This document shows, in pieces, positions 1 through 7,245 of a DNA stretch of 19,669 nucleotides. The stretch comes from an uncultured Methylobacter sp. (GTDB taxonomy: Bacteria; Pseudomonadota; Gammaproteobacteria; Methylococcales; Methylomonadaceae). The stretch spans positions 1 to 19,669 of the forward strand of contig CAIKYI010000583.1 of NCBI GenBank assembly GCA_903831545.1, read 5' to 3'. The translations under genes were made by a program, and so were the position numbers. The notes under the pieces are model-generated. The model did no database searches, was not told the DNA's origin, and saw nothing but the letters and a program-made list of their open reading frames with translations. Positions within the stretch are counted from its first letter, which is position 1; each line of letters opens with the position of its first letter.

Positions 1-502
1 AATAAGTGCATTGGGTATCCGGCCAATGTAAATAAGGGGTGTGATAAAACGCTAAAGTACGATCACCCAATGACACCCGATCGCCGGTCATTACCGGGGT
101 AAACTCAAAATCATCCTGTTTTAACAGGGCCTTAAGCATGGATTGTGCTTTTTGAGAAATATAAACATGGGCTTGCGGCGCTCGACGCATCAACTCCGGT
201 AACGCGCCGGTATGATCAGGCTCCAGATGATTGAGCACGATGACTTTGATTTCGTCATAACGGGCTACCGATTCCAGGCGGGCAAAAAAATCGTTGGCAA
301 AATTTTCTTTGACGGTATCAATAATCGCAACACCCTCACTGCCTCTAACGATGTAGGCGTTGTAAGAAGTGCCATTGGCGGTTTTTAAAATAATGTCGAA
401 GGTGCGTAATGAGGGATCAAGCGCACCGATCCAATGAACGCGCTCGGATAACTGGACTGCCTGAGCGATGCCGTCAACTGCCAGAACCGGTAGCTTACTC
501 AT
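1..502 (-). CDS. Flavodiiron protein (A-type flavoprotein), N-terminal part, cut by window edge
   Basis: The first 167 codons of a flavodiiron protein are visible; the reading frame is open to the window edge, so the rest of the diiron domain and the flavodoxin domain lie outside. The family reduces O2 to water, or NO to N2O, in the cytoplasm at a diiron site next to FMN. The beta-lactamase-fold iron-ligand motif H-x-E-x-D-H is intact at residues 92-97 (NHLEPDHTG). The family-typical HTPYLHWPD stretch follows near residue 155. The start codon overlaps the end of nifO: ATGAGTAA contains both this ATG and the nifO stop, an 8-nt overlap that suggests translational coupling. Placement at the end of a nif accessory operon suggests, by inference, a role in O2 (or NO) removal to protect nitrogenase. 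The family call is firm; O2 versus NO preference cannot be read here. Confidence 0.9.
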   Translation of the reverse strand, partial: MSKLPVLAVDGIAQAVQLSERVHWIGALDPSLRTFDIILKTANGTSYNAYIVRGSEGVAIIDTVKENFANDFFARLESVARYDEIKVIVLNHLEPDHTGALPELMRRAPQAHVYISQKAQSMLKALLKQDDFEFTPVMTGDRVSLGDRTLAFYHTPYLHWPDTQCTY

Positions 503-917
503 GACCACACATGCTTTGTGAGGGTGATTGAGGGCAGTTTTCCATTTCCTGGTAGGTTACGAATTCTGCCAGGCCTATCCAGTTATTGACGGCAGATTGA
601 TCGAACCCCGCCATTGAACTATGGCCGACTCGCATTAAAGGGCGTCGGATTAAAGACGGATTTTTCACCATCAGTGCTAAAGCTTCGTTTTCAGTCAGAT
701 TCTCAGGTTCAATAAGGCCTTGTTTGATTTCCGGGGCGCAGTAGTTAAACCAGTTTCTTACCGATAATTTGCCGAAAAAAGTCCTTAATTGCTCAGGGTG
801 CCATCTTTCTGCCAATAAATTAATTGACACAACCTTATGCCCGGCTTCGACCAAGGATTTTTTTTGCCTTGTATTGTGAATACACCCCGGCTTTTCATAG
901 AAATAGACAGTGGCCAT
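495..917 (-). CDS. nifO: ArsC-like nitrogenase-associated protein (NifO type)
   Basis: A 140-residue thioredoxin-fold protein of the ArsC/Spx group. The N-terminal strand and loop VYFYEKPGC put the single active-site-type cysteine at residue 12, the same place as Cys12 of arsenate reductase. The later NPSLIRRPLM segment (86-95) matches the ArsC region with the phosphate/arsenate-binding arginine (R91/R92) and the cis-proline before the last strand. After about residue 118 a divergent, Cys-containing tail is unlike classical ArsC. In Azotobacter, nifO lies in a nifB-fdxN-nifO-nifQ cluster, and the same order is seen here. Its biochemical role in nitrogen fixation is poorly defined; an arsenate-reductase role is less likely given the context. 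It lies 14 bp after fdxN and overlaps the next gene by 8 nt, so it is clearly in the same operon. Confidence 0.85.
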   Translation of the reverse strand: MATVYFYEKPGCIHNTRQKKSLVEAGHKVVSINLLAERWHPEQLRTFFGKLSVRNWFNYCAPEIKQGLIEPENLTENEALALMVKNPSLIRRPLMRVGHSSMAGFDQSAVNNWIGLAEFVTYQEMENCPQSPSQSMCGHE

Positions 918-931
918 GAGAAGATACTTAT

Positions 932-1210
932 TTAATGGGACTGTAACTCAGCCATGGCTTCGGCCATTTTTTCCGGCGGAATGCCGGTTAACGAGCCAGG
1001 CGGATTAATCGCTATGCCAAACGAATCCAGAATCGCACCTTCAATCGGACAAATGCTGGCGCATTGATAAACCGGGAAGTCGCCTTCGCATTCGGTACAT
1101 TTTTTGGCATCCACCAAAAAATGCGGCTTGGCTTCATAAATAGCCTTGCTTGGACAAACCGGCTCGCAGGCAAAACAATTTACACAGGACTCAATAATTT
1201 TTACGGCCAT
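932..1210 (-). CDS. fdxN: 2[4Fe-4S] ferredoxin of the nifB cluster (FdxN type)
   Basis: A 92-residue bacterial-type ferredoxin with two cluster motifs: C9-x2-C12-x2-C15-x3-C19-P and C38-x2-C41-x8-C50-x3-C54-P. The x8 spacing in the second motif is typical of nif-associated FdxN/FdxB ferredoxins. The family carries electrons in the cytoplasm, and FdxN supports NifB-cofactor synthesis in Azotobacter. The start at 1210 is preferred because an AGGAG Shine-Dalgarno lies about 7 nt upstream. A start 24 nt further out would fall inside a hairpin repeat and add eight non-family residues. It sits downstream of nifB across a 151-bp gap holding two hairpins, and 14 bp before nifO, so it is probably transcribed with nifB. 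Confidence 0.93.
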   Translation of the reverse strand: MAVKIIESCVNCFACEPVCPSKAIYEAKPHFLVDAKKCTECEGDFPVYQCASICPIEGAILDSFGIAINPPGSLTGIPPEKMAEAMAELQSH

Positions 1211-1226
1211 AACAGACTCCTGAATT

Positions 1227-1250
1227 GTTCCCACGCTCTGGCGTAGGAAC
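1227..1250. repeat. Small hairpin repeat upstream of fdxN
   Basis: A 10-bp imperfect inverted repeat: GTTCCCACGC at 1227-1236, loop TCTG, GCGTAGGAAC at 1241-1250 (one mismatch). It looks like the dispersed GTTCCCACGC-type intergenic palindromes seen in many gammaproteobacteria, an impression from memory. It ends just before the fdxN Shine-Dalgarno on the minus strand, so in the nifB-fdxN transcript it could affect fdxN translation or mRNA processing. Confidence 0.55.
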
Positions 1251-1270
1251 GATAAAATTACCCTGCATAG

Positions 1271-1338
1271 GATGCGCTGAACGCAGTGAAGCGCATCATT
1301 CGCGAGGCAGCGCTGTGTTTCACTGCGTTTAGCTCATC
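1271..1338. repeat. Large imperfect inverted repeat between nifB and fdxN
   Basis: The arms at 1271-1290 and 1319-1338 pair at 18 of 20 positions, around a 28-nt centre. The left arm can also fold locally: GATGCGCT at 1271-1278 is an exact inverted match of AGCGCATC at 1290-1297. No T-run follows on the minus strand, so it is not a clear intrinsic terminator. A dispersed palindromic element, or an mRNA-stabilising structure that separates nifB from the fdxN message, is more likely. Confidence 0.6.
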
Positions 1339-1361
1339 GTATTAGAGTGGTGGTTTATTGT

Positions 1362-2867
1362 TTAGGCGCTTGCCCTGACCGCTTCAGGCGTTGTTACCAA
1401 CTTGCCTGCCGCCGCCATTTCCTGGTAAACGGCCATCACCGCTTCTTCTATGGGTTCCAGGGCATGTTCACCGTTCGGGGCAATACCGGCGGCTTCCAGT
1501 TGTTCCCAGGGTTCATAACCGACTTTGGAACACAACACCGCTTCACAGCCTGCCAACGCTCGGATAGTCAGTTGCAAGGTAGATTCACCGTCGCCACAGG
1601 TACTGTCGCCGCCGCAATATTGATCGGCTTTGCGATGGCTGATAAAGCGCACACCATCGGGTGAGGCTTCATAAATCAGGAATTCTTTGGCATGACCAAA
1701 ATGCAGATTGATGACGCCCTGGCCGCTGGTGGCTACGGCCATTAACACCGGTCGCGTGCTCAGCTTGGCTACTTGCTTGTGCTGCTCGGCCTTTTGCGCT
1801 TTTTCCAAACGTTTACTGTCCATTTCAGCCTGAATGGCAACATGAATCACCTTGCGTTTTTCCATCGCTGCCTGATAATCAATGTCCATCTCTTCAATTT
1901 TGTCCAGAGTAAATTCATCGCCGCGATCTTCGCCAAGCATGCCCACCGCATCGGCGCGACACTGGCGGCAGTGGCGCATCATGTTCATATCGCCGGAGCA
2001 GCTGTCTTGCAAATCTTGTAATTCGTCGGGGGTTGGACCGCGTTGGCCCATCACACCATAAAAGGTGCCGTGCTCGGGTTCGGAAATCAGCGGCATCACG
2101 TTATGCAAAAACGCGCCTTTGGCTTTCACCACCCGACTCACTTCCGCCAGATGCTGATCATTGACACCGGGAATCATCACTGAATTAACCTTAACCAAAA
2201 TGCCTTTGGCAATCAGCATTTCCAGACCTTTTTGCTGTTGCTCGATCAGGATTTTCGCGCCCTTTACGCCTTTAATGCGTTTGTTTTTCCAGAAAATCCA
2301 CGGATAAATCTTCGCGCCGATTTCAGGATCGACACAATTAATGGTGATGGTGACATGATCGATATTATGTTTGGACAATTCTTCTACCGCATCGGGCAAC
2401 GCCAGGCCGTTGGTAGACACGCACAATTTAATATCCGGCGCTTCTTCGCTCAGCCTGCGGAAAGTTTCAAAGGTGCGTTCAGGATTGGCCAGCGGATCGC
2501 CGGGGCCGGCAATCCCTAACACGGTCATTTGCGGGATATTGGCCGCCACCGCCATGGTCTTTTTAACCGCCTGATCCGGGGTGAGCAATTCGGAAACCAC
2601 GCCGGGACGCGATTCATTGGAGCAATCGTATTTACGGTTGCAGTAATGGCACTGGATATTACAGGCCGGCGCTACGGCAACATGCATACGGGCAAAATAA
2701 TGATGCGCGTCTTCCGAATAGCAGGGATGATTCTGGATTTTTTCCCGGATTGAATCCGGCAAGCTGTCCATCTGATTTTCGGTGGTACCGCAGGAACTGG
2801 CTTCGCAGCCGCCTTTAGCCCCATGCGCTGCCGGGGAACTTGCATCGTTTAATACTGGTAATTGCAT
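1362..2867 (-). CDS. nifB: Nitrogenase cofactor biosynthesis radical SAM protein NifB
   Basis: 501 residues, the full length of the proteobacterial two-domain NifB. It is a cytoplasmic radical-SAM enzyme that fuses [4Fe-4S] units and inserts carbide to make NifB-co, the precursor of the nitrogenase active-site cluster. Visible features: the radical-SAM motif C69-x3-C73-x2-C76 (ACNIQCHYCN), the ESRPGV signature at 85-90, AGPGDPLAN at 120-128, and the extra cluster-binding cysteines C290, C300 and C303 in SGDMNMMRHCRQC. The C-terminal part from about residue 372 (VLMAVATSGQGVINLHFGHA) is the NifX/NafY-like cofactor-binding domain. A GAGG-type ribosome site lies upstream of the ATG. It is the first gene of the operon, under a sigma-54/NifA-type promoter, so it should be expressed under nitrogen limitation. 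Confidence 0.97.
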   Translation of the reverse strand: MQLPVLNDASSPAAHGAKGGCEASSCGTTENQMDSLPDSIREKIQNHPCYSEDAHHYFARMHVAVAPACNIQCHYCNRKYDCSNESRPGVVSELLTPDQAVKKTMAVAANIPQMTVLGIAGPGDPLANPERTFETFRRLSEEAPDIKLCVSTNGLALPDAVEELSKHNIDHVTITINCVDPEIGAKIYPWIFWKNKRIKGVKGAKILIEQQQKGLEMLIAKGILVKVNSVMIPGVNDQHLAEVSRVVKAKGAFLHNVMPLISEPEHGTFYGVMGQRGPTPDELQDLQDSCSGDMNMMRHCRQCRADAVGMLGEDRGDEFTLDKIEEMDIDYQAAMEKRKVIHVAIQAEMDSKRLEKAQKAEQHKQVAKLSTRPVLMAVATSGQGVINLHFGHAKEFLIYEASPDGVRFISHRKADQYCGGDSTCGDGESTLQLTIRALAGCEAVLCSKVGYEPWEQLEAAGIAPNGEHALEPIEEAVMAVYQEMAAAGKLVTTPEAVRASA

Positions 2868-2908
2868 GGTAGCTGACCTCGTTAGGTGTTTAACTTAACT
2901 TAAGTAAA

Positions 2909-2925
2909 AGCACAGGTCGTGCCAA
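2909..2925 (-). promoter_or_regulatory. Sigma-54 (RpoN) promoter of nifB
   Basis: On the minus strand the sequence reads TTGGCACGACCTGTGCT. It matches the -24 element TTGGCACG fully and the -12 element in TGC, with exactly 10 bases between the invariant GG and GC. The predicted transcription start is near 2898, giving a leader of about 30 nt before the nifB ATG. The element is read directly; that it is used is inferred from its match, position and the NifA sites upstream. Confidence 0.88.
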
Positions 2926-2940
2926 CGCTGATTTTTATTT

Positions 2941-2953
2941 TATATTATTGATT
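2941..2953 (-). promoter_or_regulatory. Possible IHF site between NifA sites and nifB promoter
   Basis: On the minus strand AATCAATAATATA matches the IHF core WATCAA-N4-TTR except for one base in the last triplet. It lies within an A/T-rich stretch (2931-2953) between the activator sites and the -24 box, where IHF bends DNA in nif promoters. This is a weak match on sequence alone. Confidence 0.4.
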
Positions 2954-2986
2954 TGTATGGTCATTATCCAGTAGTTGACGACCGGT

Positions 2987-3002
2987 TGTTGGAAACATAA
3001 CA
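2987..3002. promoter_or_regulatory. NifA upstream activator sequence, proximal
   Basis: A perfect TGT-N10-ACA: TGTTGGAAACATAACA. Its centre is about 96 bp upstream of the predicted nifB start, the usual distance for NifA sites acting by DNA looping. The motif is symmetric, so it reads the same on both strands. Confidence 0.8.
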
Positions 3003-3019
3003 GTCATGTTTTCAGGTTT

Positions 3020-3035
3020 TGTCGCGAAGGGCACA
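3020..3035. promoter_or_regulatory. NifA upstream activator sequence, distal
   Basis: A second perfect TGT-N10-ACA: TGTCGCGAAGGGCACA. Its centre is 33 bp from the proximal site, about three helical turns, so two NifA oligomers could sit on the same face of the helix. Confidence 0.75.
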
Positions 3036-3171
3036 ATGAGAGTGAGCCAGAAGGTATGATGGCTATAGCAATGCTGTTTATAAAACATTACCAAAGGTTG
3101 CTGTTATCGTTGATTAATTTCTGTCACCAAGGCTTACACTTGGTAGTCAATACAACATGTCACTTTTAGCC

Positions 3172-3177
3172 TATAAT
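3172..3177 (+). promoter_or_regulatory. Candidate -10 element of the PEP-CTERM gene
   Basis: A perfect TATAAT lies 88 bp upstream of the PEP-CTERM start codon on the plus strand. No good -35 hexamer sits 16-18 bp upstream, so the promoter may be activator-dependent or the match may be chance. The rest of 2868-3264 holds the nifB control sites and no convincing gene. Confidence 0.35.
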
Positions 3178-3264
3178 AAGTGATAAACTTTATGGCTGGG
3201 CTACTTAACATCCACACCCTAGAGCTCATTTTTCAATATCATTCTCAGAAAATCAGGGAAACAA

Positions 3265-4629
3265 ATGGCAACTGTTATCAACAAAATAAAACTCTGCTCT
3301 TTGCTGTCCACCATCAGTCTGTTGACTCTTCCCATTATTTCACAAGCTGAGCAGATTGCGCCCAATCCAAATCCTGTTGATTCTACAATCACAATAAATG
3401 CAGATATCGATAATTTAATCGGTTTTTCTAACCATGGCGTGATATCAATTAATACTTTAGGTACGTTGAACAACTCGATTACTGCCAGTCTGACTAATGG
3501 TACCAGAGAAAATACCCTGGGCAGTTTGAACAACTCAGGTAATCTGAATAACACTGGTGGTCTCAGTAACTTTGGTAGCCTTATAAACTTTGAAAATGTA
3601 AGCAACTCTGGAGTCTTAGGCAACGGCATAGGCGATAACACTGACGCTGGTCACGCAGGTTATCTGGCCAATTCCGGCACCTTGACCAATCAGGTCGGCG
3701 GCACTTTGAATAACTTCGGCAATCTGAGCAATCTGGTTGGCGGTACCTTGAACAATTCCGGCAGTCTGAACAATGGCACATCGAGCGACCATGCCGGCTA
3801 CTTGGGTAACTCCGGCACTCTAAACAATCAAGCCGGTGGCACGGTGACTACTTTCGGCAACCTCACCAATCTGGTCGACGGTACTTTCAACAACGCCGGC
3901 ACGCTAAATAATGGCACAACGAACGACCATGCCGGTTATTTGGGTAATGCCGGCAACCTGACTAATGTGGCCGGCGCCATACTAAACAGTTTCGGATTAT
4001 TTGATAATTCGGGTCTGCTCGAAAATTCTGGAACTCTTGGCAATACCGGAACGCTTATCGGAACAGGCACCTATATACAGACTGCAGGTCAAACGCTAAA
4101 CTCCGGAAGTCTTAGCCAATCAGCTATTAACATCAAAGGCGGGGATTTGATTGGAACAGGTACCATTACGGCACCTACTTTAACGCTTGCAAGTCAGGCC
4201 AGTCTTAACATGGGCAACTCGCTGGGTAGCTTAACCCTAAACGGTGACTTTCATAGTAGTGGCAACCTTGTTTTCAAAATCGGCGGACTTAGCGACTATG
4301 ATATTTTTAATATCAACGGTAATGCCTTTTTTACAGGCGGCACTATAGAGTTCAATCTCATTAATGGCTTTAAAGCCTCGGCTGGTGATTACTGGGATTT
4401 TATGCTAGCCCGCACCATCGGCGGATGGAATGCTCCCAGCTTCGCATTTAACGGCTTAGATCAGGGACTTGGCTGGACGATTACCCAAACATCTGAAGGT
4501 GAACGACTATTTATCTCAACACTTACGCCAATAACCGAGCCTGAAACCTACGTGATGTTTTTGTCTGGATTGGGCTTAATGAGTTTGATGTTAAGTCGTC
4601 GCAAGGGAAAATTTTCTGCCTGGAAATGA
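3265..4629 (+). CDS. Secreted PEP-CTERM sorting-domain protein with Asn/Gly-rich repeats
   Basis: 454 residues. The N-terminus is a Sec signal peptide (KIKL, a hydrophobic core, cleavage after SQA near residue 28). Residues 60-270 are rich in short N-x-G-x-L units (for example GTLNNSGSLNNG), as in right-handed beta-solenoid surface proteins. Within this, a 46-residue unit beginning HAGYL starts at residues 130, 176 and 222; the third copy diverges. Residues 325-420 look like the compact beta region often found before the sorting tag. The C-terminus is a PEP-CTERM tag: EPETYVMFLSGLG (425-437), a transmembrane stretch, then SRRKGK. Such proteins are handled by exosortase and released or attached outside, often in exopolysaccharide producers. 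An AGGGA ribosome site precedes the ATG. The exact function is unknown; a matrix or surface role is inferred. No exosortase gene is in the window. Confidence 0.9.
   Translation: MATVINKIKLCSLLSTISLLTLPIISQAEQIAPNPNPVDSTITINADIDNLIGFSNHGVISINTLGTLNNSITASLTNGTRENTLGSLNNSGNLNNTGGLSNFGSLINFENVSNSGVLGNGIGDNTDAGHAGYLANSGTLTNQVGGTLNNFGNLSNLVGGTLNNSGSLNNGTSSDHAGYLGNSGTLNNQAGGTVTTFGNLTNLVDGTFNNAGTLNNGTTNDHAGYLGNAGNLTNVAGAILNSFGLFDNSGLLENSGTLGNTGTLIGTGTYIQTAGQTLNSGSLSQSAINIKGGDLIGTGTITAPTLTLASQASLNMGNSLGSLTLNGDFHSSGNLVFKIGGLSDYDIFNINGNAFFTGGTIEFNLINGFKASAGDYWDFMLARTIGGWNAPSFAFNGLDQGLGWTITQTSEGERLFISTLTPITEPETYVMFLSGLGLMSLMLSRRKGKFSAWK
3652..4065 (+). repeat. Three 138-bp tandem repeats inside the PEP-CTERM gene
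   Basis: Units begin at 3652, 3790 and 3928, exactly 138 bp (46 codons) apart, each starting with codons for HAGYL. The first two protein units agree closely (NSGTL-NQ-GGT-FGNL-NLV-GT-NN-G-LNNGT). The third keeps the start but drifts after about 15 residues. The in-frame spacing suggests growth by duplication and a site for length variation. Confidence 0.8.
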
Positions 4630-4708
4630 GCACGTAAATTTACTTAATTTTATAGCTATAGTGACTACTTAATCGGCATATAGCGCAGTAATCTTTCCCG
4701 GCAAGCAC

Positions 4709-4993
4709 ATGTTAATAGACAAAAATAACAGATCATCCCTGCGCTTTCCTACTTTTTGCACGGTAGAGATTGAAGACGAAACAGGAATAACGAGTGACTT
4801 GAGCACAACCGGTTTTCGTTTCACAATAGCCAGGGCCATACCGCTAGATTCAATGCTACGTTGTGTAATACTCATGAAAAAAAGCGGGAAGACAATTCGT
4901 CTTCGATGTGAAGGTCAGGTGGTACGTGTAACAAAAAATGCAGACAGCAGTGATTGGGATATTGCGATTAAATTCACCTCGTTTGAATGGTAA
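4709..4993 (+). CDS. Stand-alone PilZ domain protein (c-di-GMP receptor candidate)
   Basis: A 94-residue protein that is essentially one PilZ domain. Both c-di-GMP-binding motifs are present: R-x-x-x-R (RSSLR, residues 8-12) and D-x-S-x-x-G (DLSTTG, 30-35). No signal peptide or membrane segment is visible, so it should be cytoplasmic. An in-frame stop at 4670 and no other start codon fix the ATG at 4709, although its ribosome site is weak. It runs convergently with bcsA, the two stop codons being only 18 bp apart. Small PilZ proteins next to cellulose genes can act as c-di-GMP-dependent adaptors; what this one binds is unknown. Confidence 0.87.
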   Translation: MLIDKNNRSSLRFPTFCTVEIEDETGITSDLSTTGFRFTIARAIPLDSMLRCVILMKKSGKTIRLRCEGQVVRVTKNADSSDWDIAIKFTSFEW

Positions 4994-5011
4994 CGCATGG
5001 AATTATCTAAA

Positions 5012-7204
5012 TTAAGCCCAAACTGCTTTAAACCGCCTCTTCCCAAATAGCCATAGACCAAGCACGCCATACTGGGCACCTTTTCCGCTCATCCGTGCAA
5101 AATGTGTAAACAGGTAAAATATGCCGGGTCTTTGGGTATCCTGATTCCAAAAATCTACCCAGCGCTGACTATCCCCGTAAACCAACCTCACAGTATCTGC
5201 GAACCGCTGTTCCTGTTCTGTAAATTCACAGCCGCAAAAAATAGTTCCGTTTTTTTTGTTAAGGAACGTAAGTTTCATCGGCAGTTCGTGAATAGCGTTT
5301 TTGCTGTCGAACGTCTTGAGAATTAGCTCATCACCCGGCATCAGCAGATTAATTTCCGGAAACTTTAGGCCTATACCGCTAAGCGACAGATCCGTTATCT
5401 CACCGTCAATAATTATTGACTGATTTTTTTCCAAAGTGACGGTCGCCTTGCCTCTGGCCGGGAAACGATGATGTCTCCGAATATGGCTCCGTTCCCAAAA
5501 TATTCCCAGCGAAGCAAAGACAATGAACAGATTATAAAGCAGCCAGGCCAGACAAATCATTAGTACGTCTCGATAGAGTGGATGTACAAACCATTCGTAT
5601 ACGGCCATCGGCACCGATAGCAACATAATGCCGACCATCAGGTAATAGGGACCGGCCAGGTTGCTGAAAGAATCCTCAGCCAGGCTGCGTCCCTTGGGAG
5701 TTACCTTAAAGGTTGGTTTTCGTGGATTACAGATAACGCCCAATACTGCTGGCAACAGAAATATCGATTGCAGGCCTTCGTAACATTCGGAATACATCGG
5801 CCAGCGAAATTTTCCAAACAGATAATCAGACGTAATGAAGCTGGTAACCAGACTGGGCATCGCAAACGCCAAAACCTGCATTGAGGAAGCGTGATAAATC
5901 TTGAGGCCAAACAAAATAAACAAGGTTGGAGCAATGAAAAACAAAAATCTTGCGAAACCAAAAAACCAAAACAAATAGGCACTGGTATAACAAATCCGTT
6001 GAACTACATCCAGTCCGGGGAGTAGTGCCGGGTTTTTCAACAGTCCGATTTGCAACATACCCTGACACCAGCGTGTTCTTTGCACAAGGAAATCTTCAAG
6101 GGTTTCCGGGGATAGCCCACAGATCATCGGGCGATCTATGTAGGCACTGGTGTAGCCTTTGGCGTGCAGTGCCAAAGCCGTTTCGGCATCTTCGGTAATG
6201 GTTTCGCCAGCTATCCCGCCGACCTCTTCCACGTATTTGCGTCTAAGCACTGCCGCCGAACCGCAGAAAAAACTCGCGTTCCAAAGGTCCATGGCAGGAT
6301 GGTTAGCACGATAAAACATTTCATGTTCACTCGGAGCGCTGCCGAAAGACCCCATTCGCCTTTCCAAAGGATCGGGATTAATAAAAAAATGGGGCGTCTG
6401 CACCAGAAACATTTTCTTGTCTCTAAGAAACCAGCCTACCGTTTTTTGCAGGAAATCCTGCGCTGGAACATGGTCGCAATCAAGTATCAAAATGAGATCG
6501 CTATTGGTTTGTTGCAGGGCTGCATTAAGATTGCCGGCCTTGGCAAATTCGTTTTTTTCTCTGGCAAGATAACCAGCGCCGAGGCTTGCAGCCATTTTTT
6601 GCATTTCCCGATAGCGTTGCCAGGCTGCTGAGGCGAGTTTAGGATTGTTTCGTCTTTGCTCGGTACTGCCATCGTCCAGAATATAGACGTGCAATTTTTC
6701 CTTTGGATAATCAAGCATCATTGCAGCCGTTGCTGTTACCCGAGTAATTTCAGGGTCTTCATTATAGGTAGGAATAAAAACATCGACAGTGGGCCATAAA
6801 CTTTGATTCTTGGGCAGCGGCGCAACTCTGCGTTTAAGCGGCCATAAGTTAACAAAGAGGTTGATGTAATGCACTGCAGAAACCTGAAGCTCAGCGAGAT
6901 AGATCAAACTCATCATAAAAAAGTCGACTGGCCCCGTATAGATCAATGTATCAAAGGTACGCCACATAAAATAACGCAAGGAAATGAAACTGACGATCAG
7001 AATAAAGAGTATGCGACCAAAAGGTTTCTGAAAAAAAGCCAGTTGCTTGGCGACGAGCAGAACACCCACTAATCCCCAACAGAGCATAAGCTGCTGATTC
7101 AATTCCAGCGGCAAACTGGCCATATACAGCAACAAAAGCAAACAACAAAAAAGTGCCGCATTCAGCAGTCTTCTGCCGGTCCTGCTGTCGAAACGGTGGT
7201 TCAT
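5012..7204 (-). CDS. bcsA: Cellulose synthase catalytic subunit BcsA with PilZ domain
   Basis: 730 residues. It is an inner-membrane GT2 glycosyltransferase that polymerises UDP-glucose into beta-1,4-glucan and pushes the chain through its own channel. N-terminal membrane helices span about residues 13-120. The catalytic domain has DVFIPTYNEDP (141-151), DDGS (177-180), DCD (242-244), FFCGSAAVLRR (312-322), TED (337-339) and Q375-x-x-R-W379, so all GT-A residues are intact. More membrane helices cover about 405-570. The C-terminal PilZ domain has R576-x-x-x-R580 and D605-L-S-L-S-G610, so c-di-GMP activation is expected. It is the last gene of the cluster, 41 bp after the cyclase gene, instead of its usual place directly before bcsB. 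The ribosome site before the ATG is poor. Confidence 0.96.
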   Translation of the reverse strand: MNHRFDSRTGRRLLNAALFCCLLLLLYMASLPLELNQQLMLCWGLVGVLLVAKQLAFFQKPFGRILFILIVSFISLRYFMWRTFDTLIYTGPVDFFMMSLIYLAELQVSAVHYINLFVNLWPLKRRVAPLPKNQSLWPTVDVFIPTYNEDPEITRVTATAAMMLDYPKEKLHVYILDDGSTEQRRNNPKLASAAWQRYREMQKMAASLGAGYLAREKNEFAKAGNLNAALQQTNSDLILILDCDHVPAQDFLQKTVGWFLRDKKMFLVQTPHFFINPDPLERRMGSFGSAPSEHEMFYRANHPAMDLWNASFFCGSAAVLRRKYVEEVGGIAGETITEDAETALALHAKGYTSAYIDRPMICGLSPETLEDFLVQRTRWCQGMLQIGLLKNPALLPGLDVVQRICYTSAYLFWFFGFARFLFFIAPTLFILFGLKIYHASSMQVLAFAMPSLVTSFITSDYLFGKFRWPMYSECYEGLQSIFLLPAVLGVICNPRKPTFKVTPKGRSLAEDSFSNLAGPYYLMVGIMLLSVPMAVYEWFVHPLYRDVLMICLAWLLYNLFIVFASLGIFWERSHIRRHHRFPARGKATVTLEKNQSIIIDGEITDLSLSGIGLKFPEINLLMPGDELILKTFDSKNAIHELPMKLTFLNKKNGTIFCGCEFTEQEQRFADTVRLVYGDSQRWVDFWNQDTQRPGIFYLFTHFARMSGKGAQYGVLGLWLFGKRRFKAVWA

Positions 7205-7245
7205 GGTTAAGTTGCGCTCATGTTAAAAAAATCTGCCTGACGATA

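Noticed and set aside
1211..1234. Longer fdxN start at 1234
   Set aside because: It falls in a hairpin repeat, while AGGAG before 1210 and the family-typical N-terminus support the shorter start.
3134..3138. Third NifA site near 3110-3140
   Set aside because: TGT and ACA are 11 bases apart there (TGTCACCAAGGCTTACA), not the required 10.
2975..3169. 64-codon plus-strand ORF upstream of the PEP-CTERM gene
   Set aside because: It lies over the NifA sites of nifB and has no motif or ribosome site; the region is better explained as a promoter.
3652..4065. CRISPR-like array
   Set aside because: The repeats are 138 bp, in frame and coding; no short direct repeats with unique spacers occur.
4994..5011. 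Bidirectional terminator between the convergent PilZ and bcsA genes
   Set aside because: Only 18 bp and no stem-loop or T-run can be seen.
6164..6631. 155-codon plus-strand ORF opposite bcsA
   Set aside because: It is antisense to the catalytic core of bcsA and has no protein family character.
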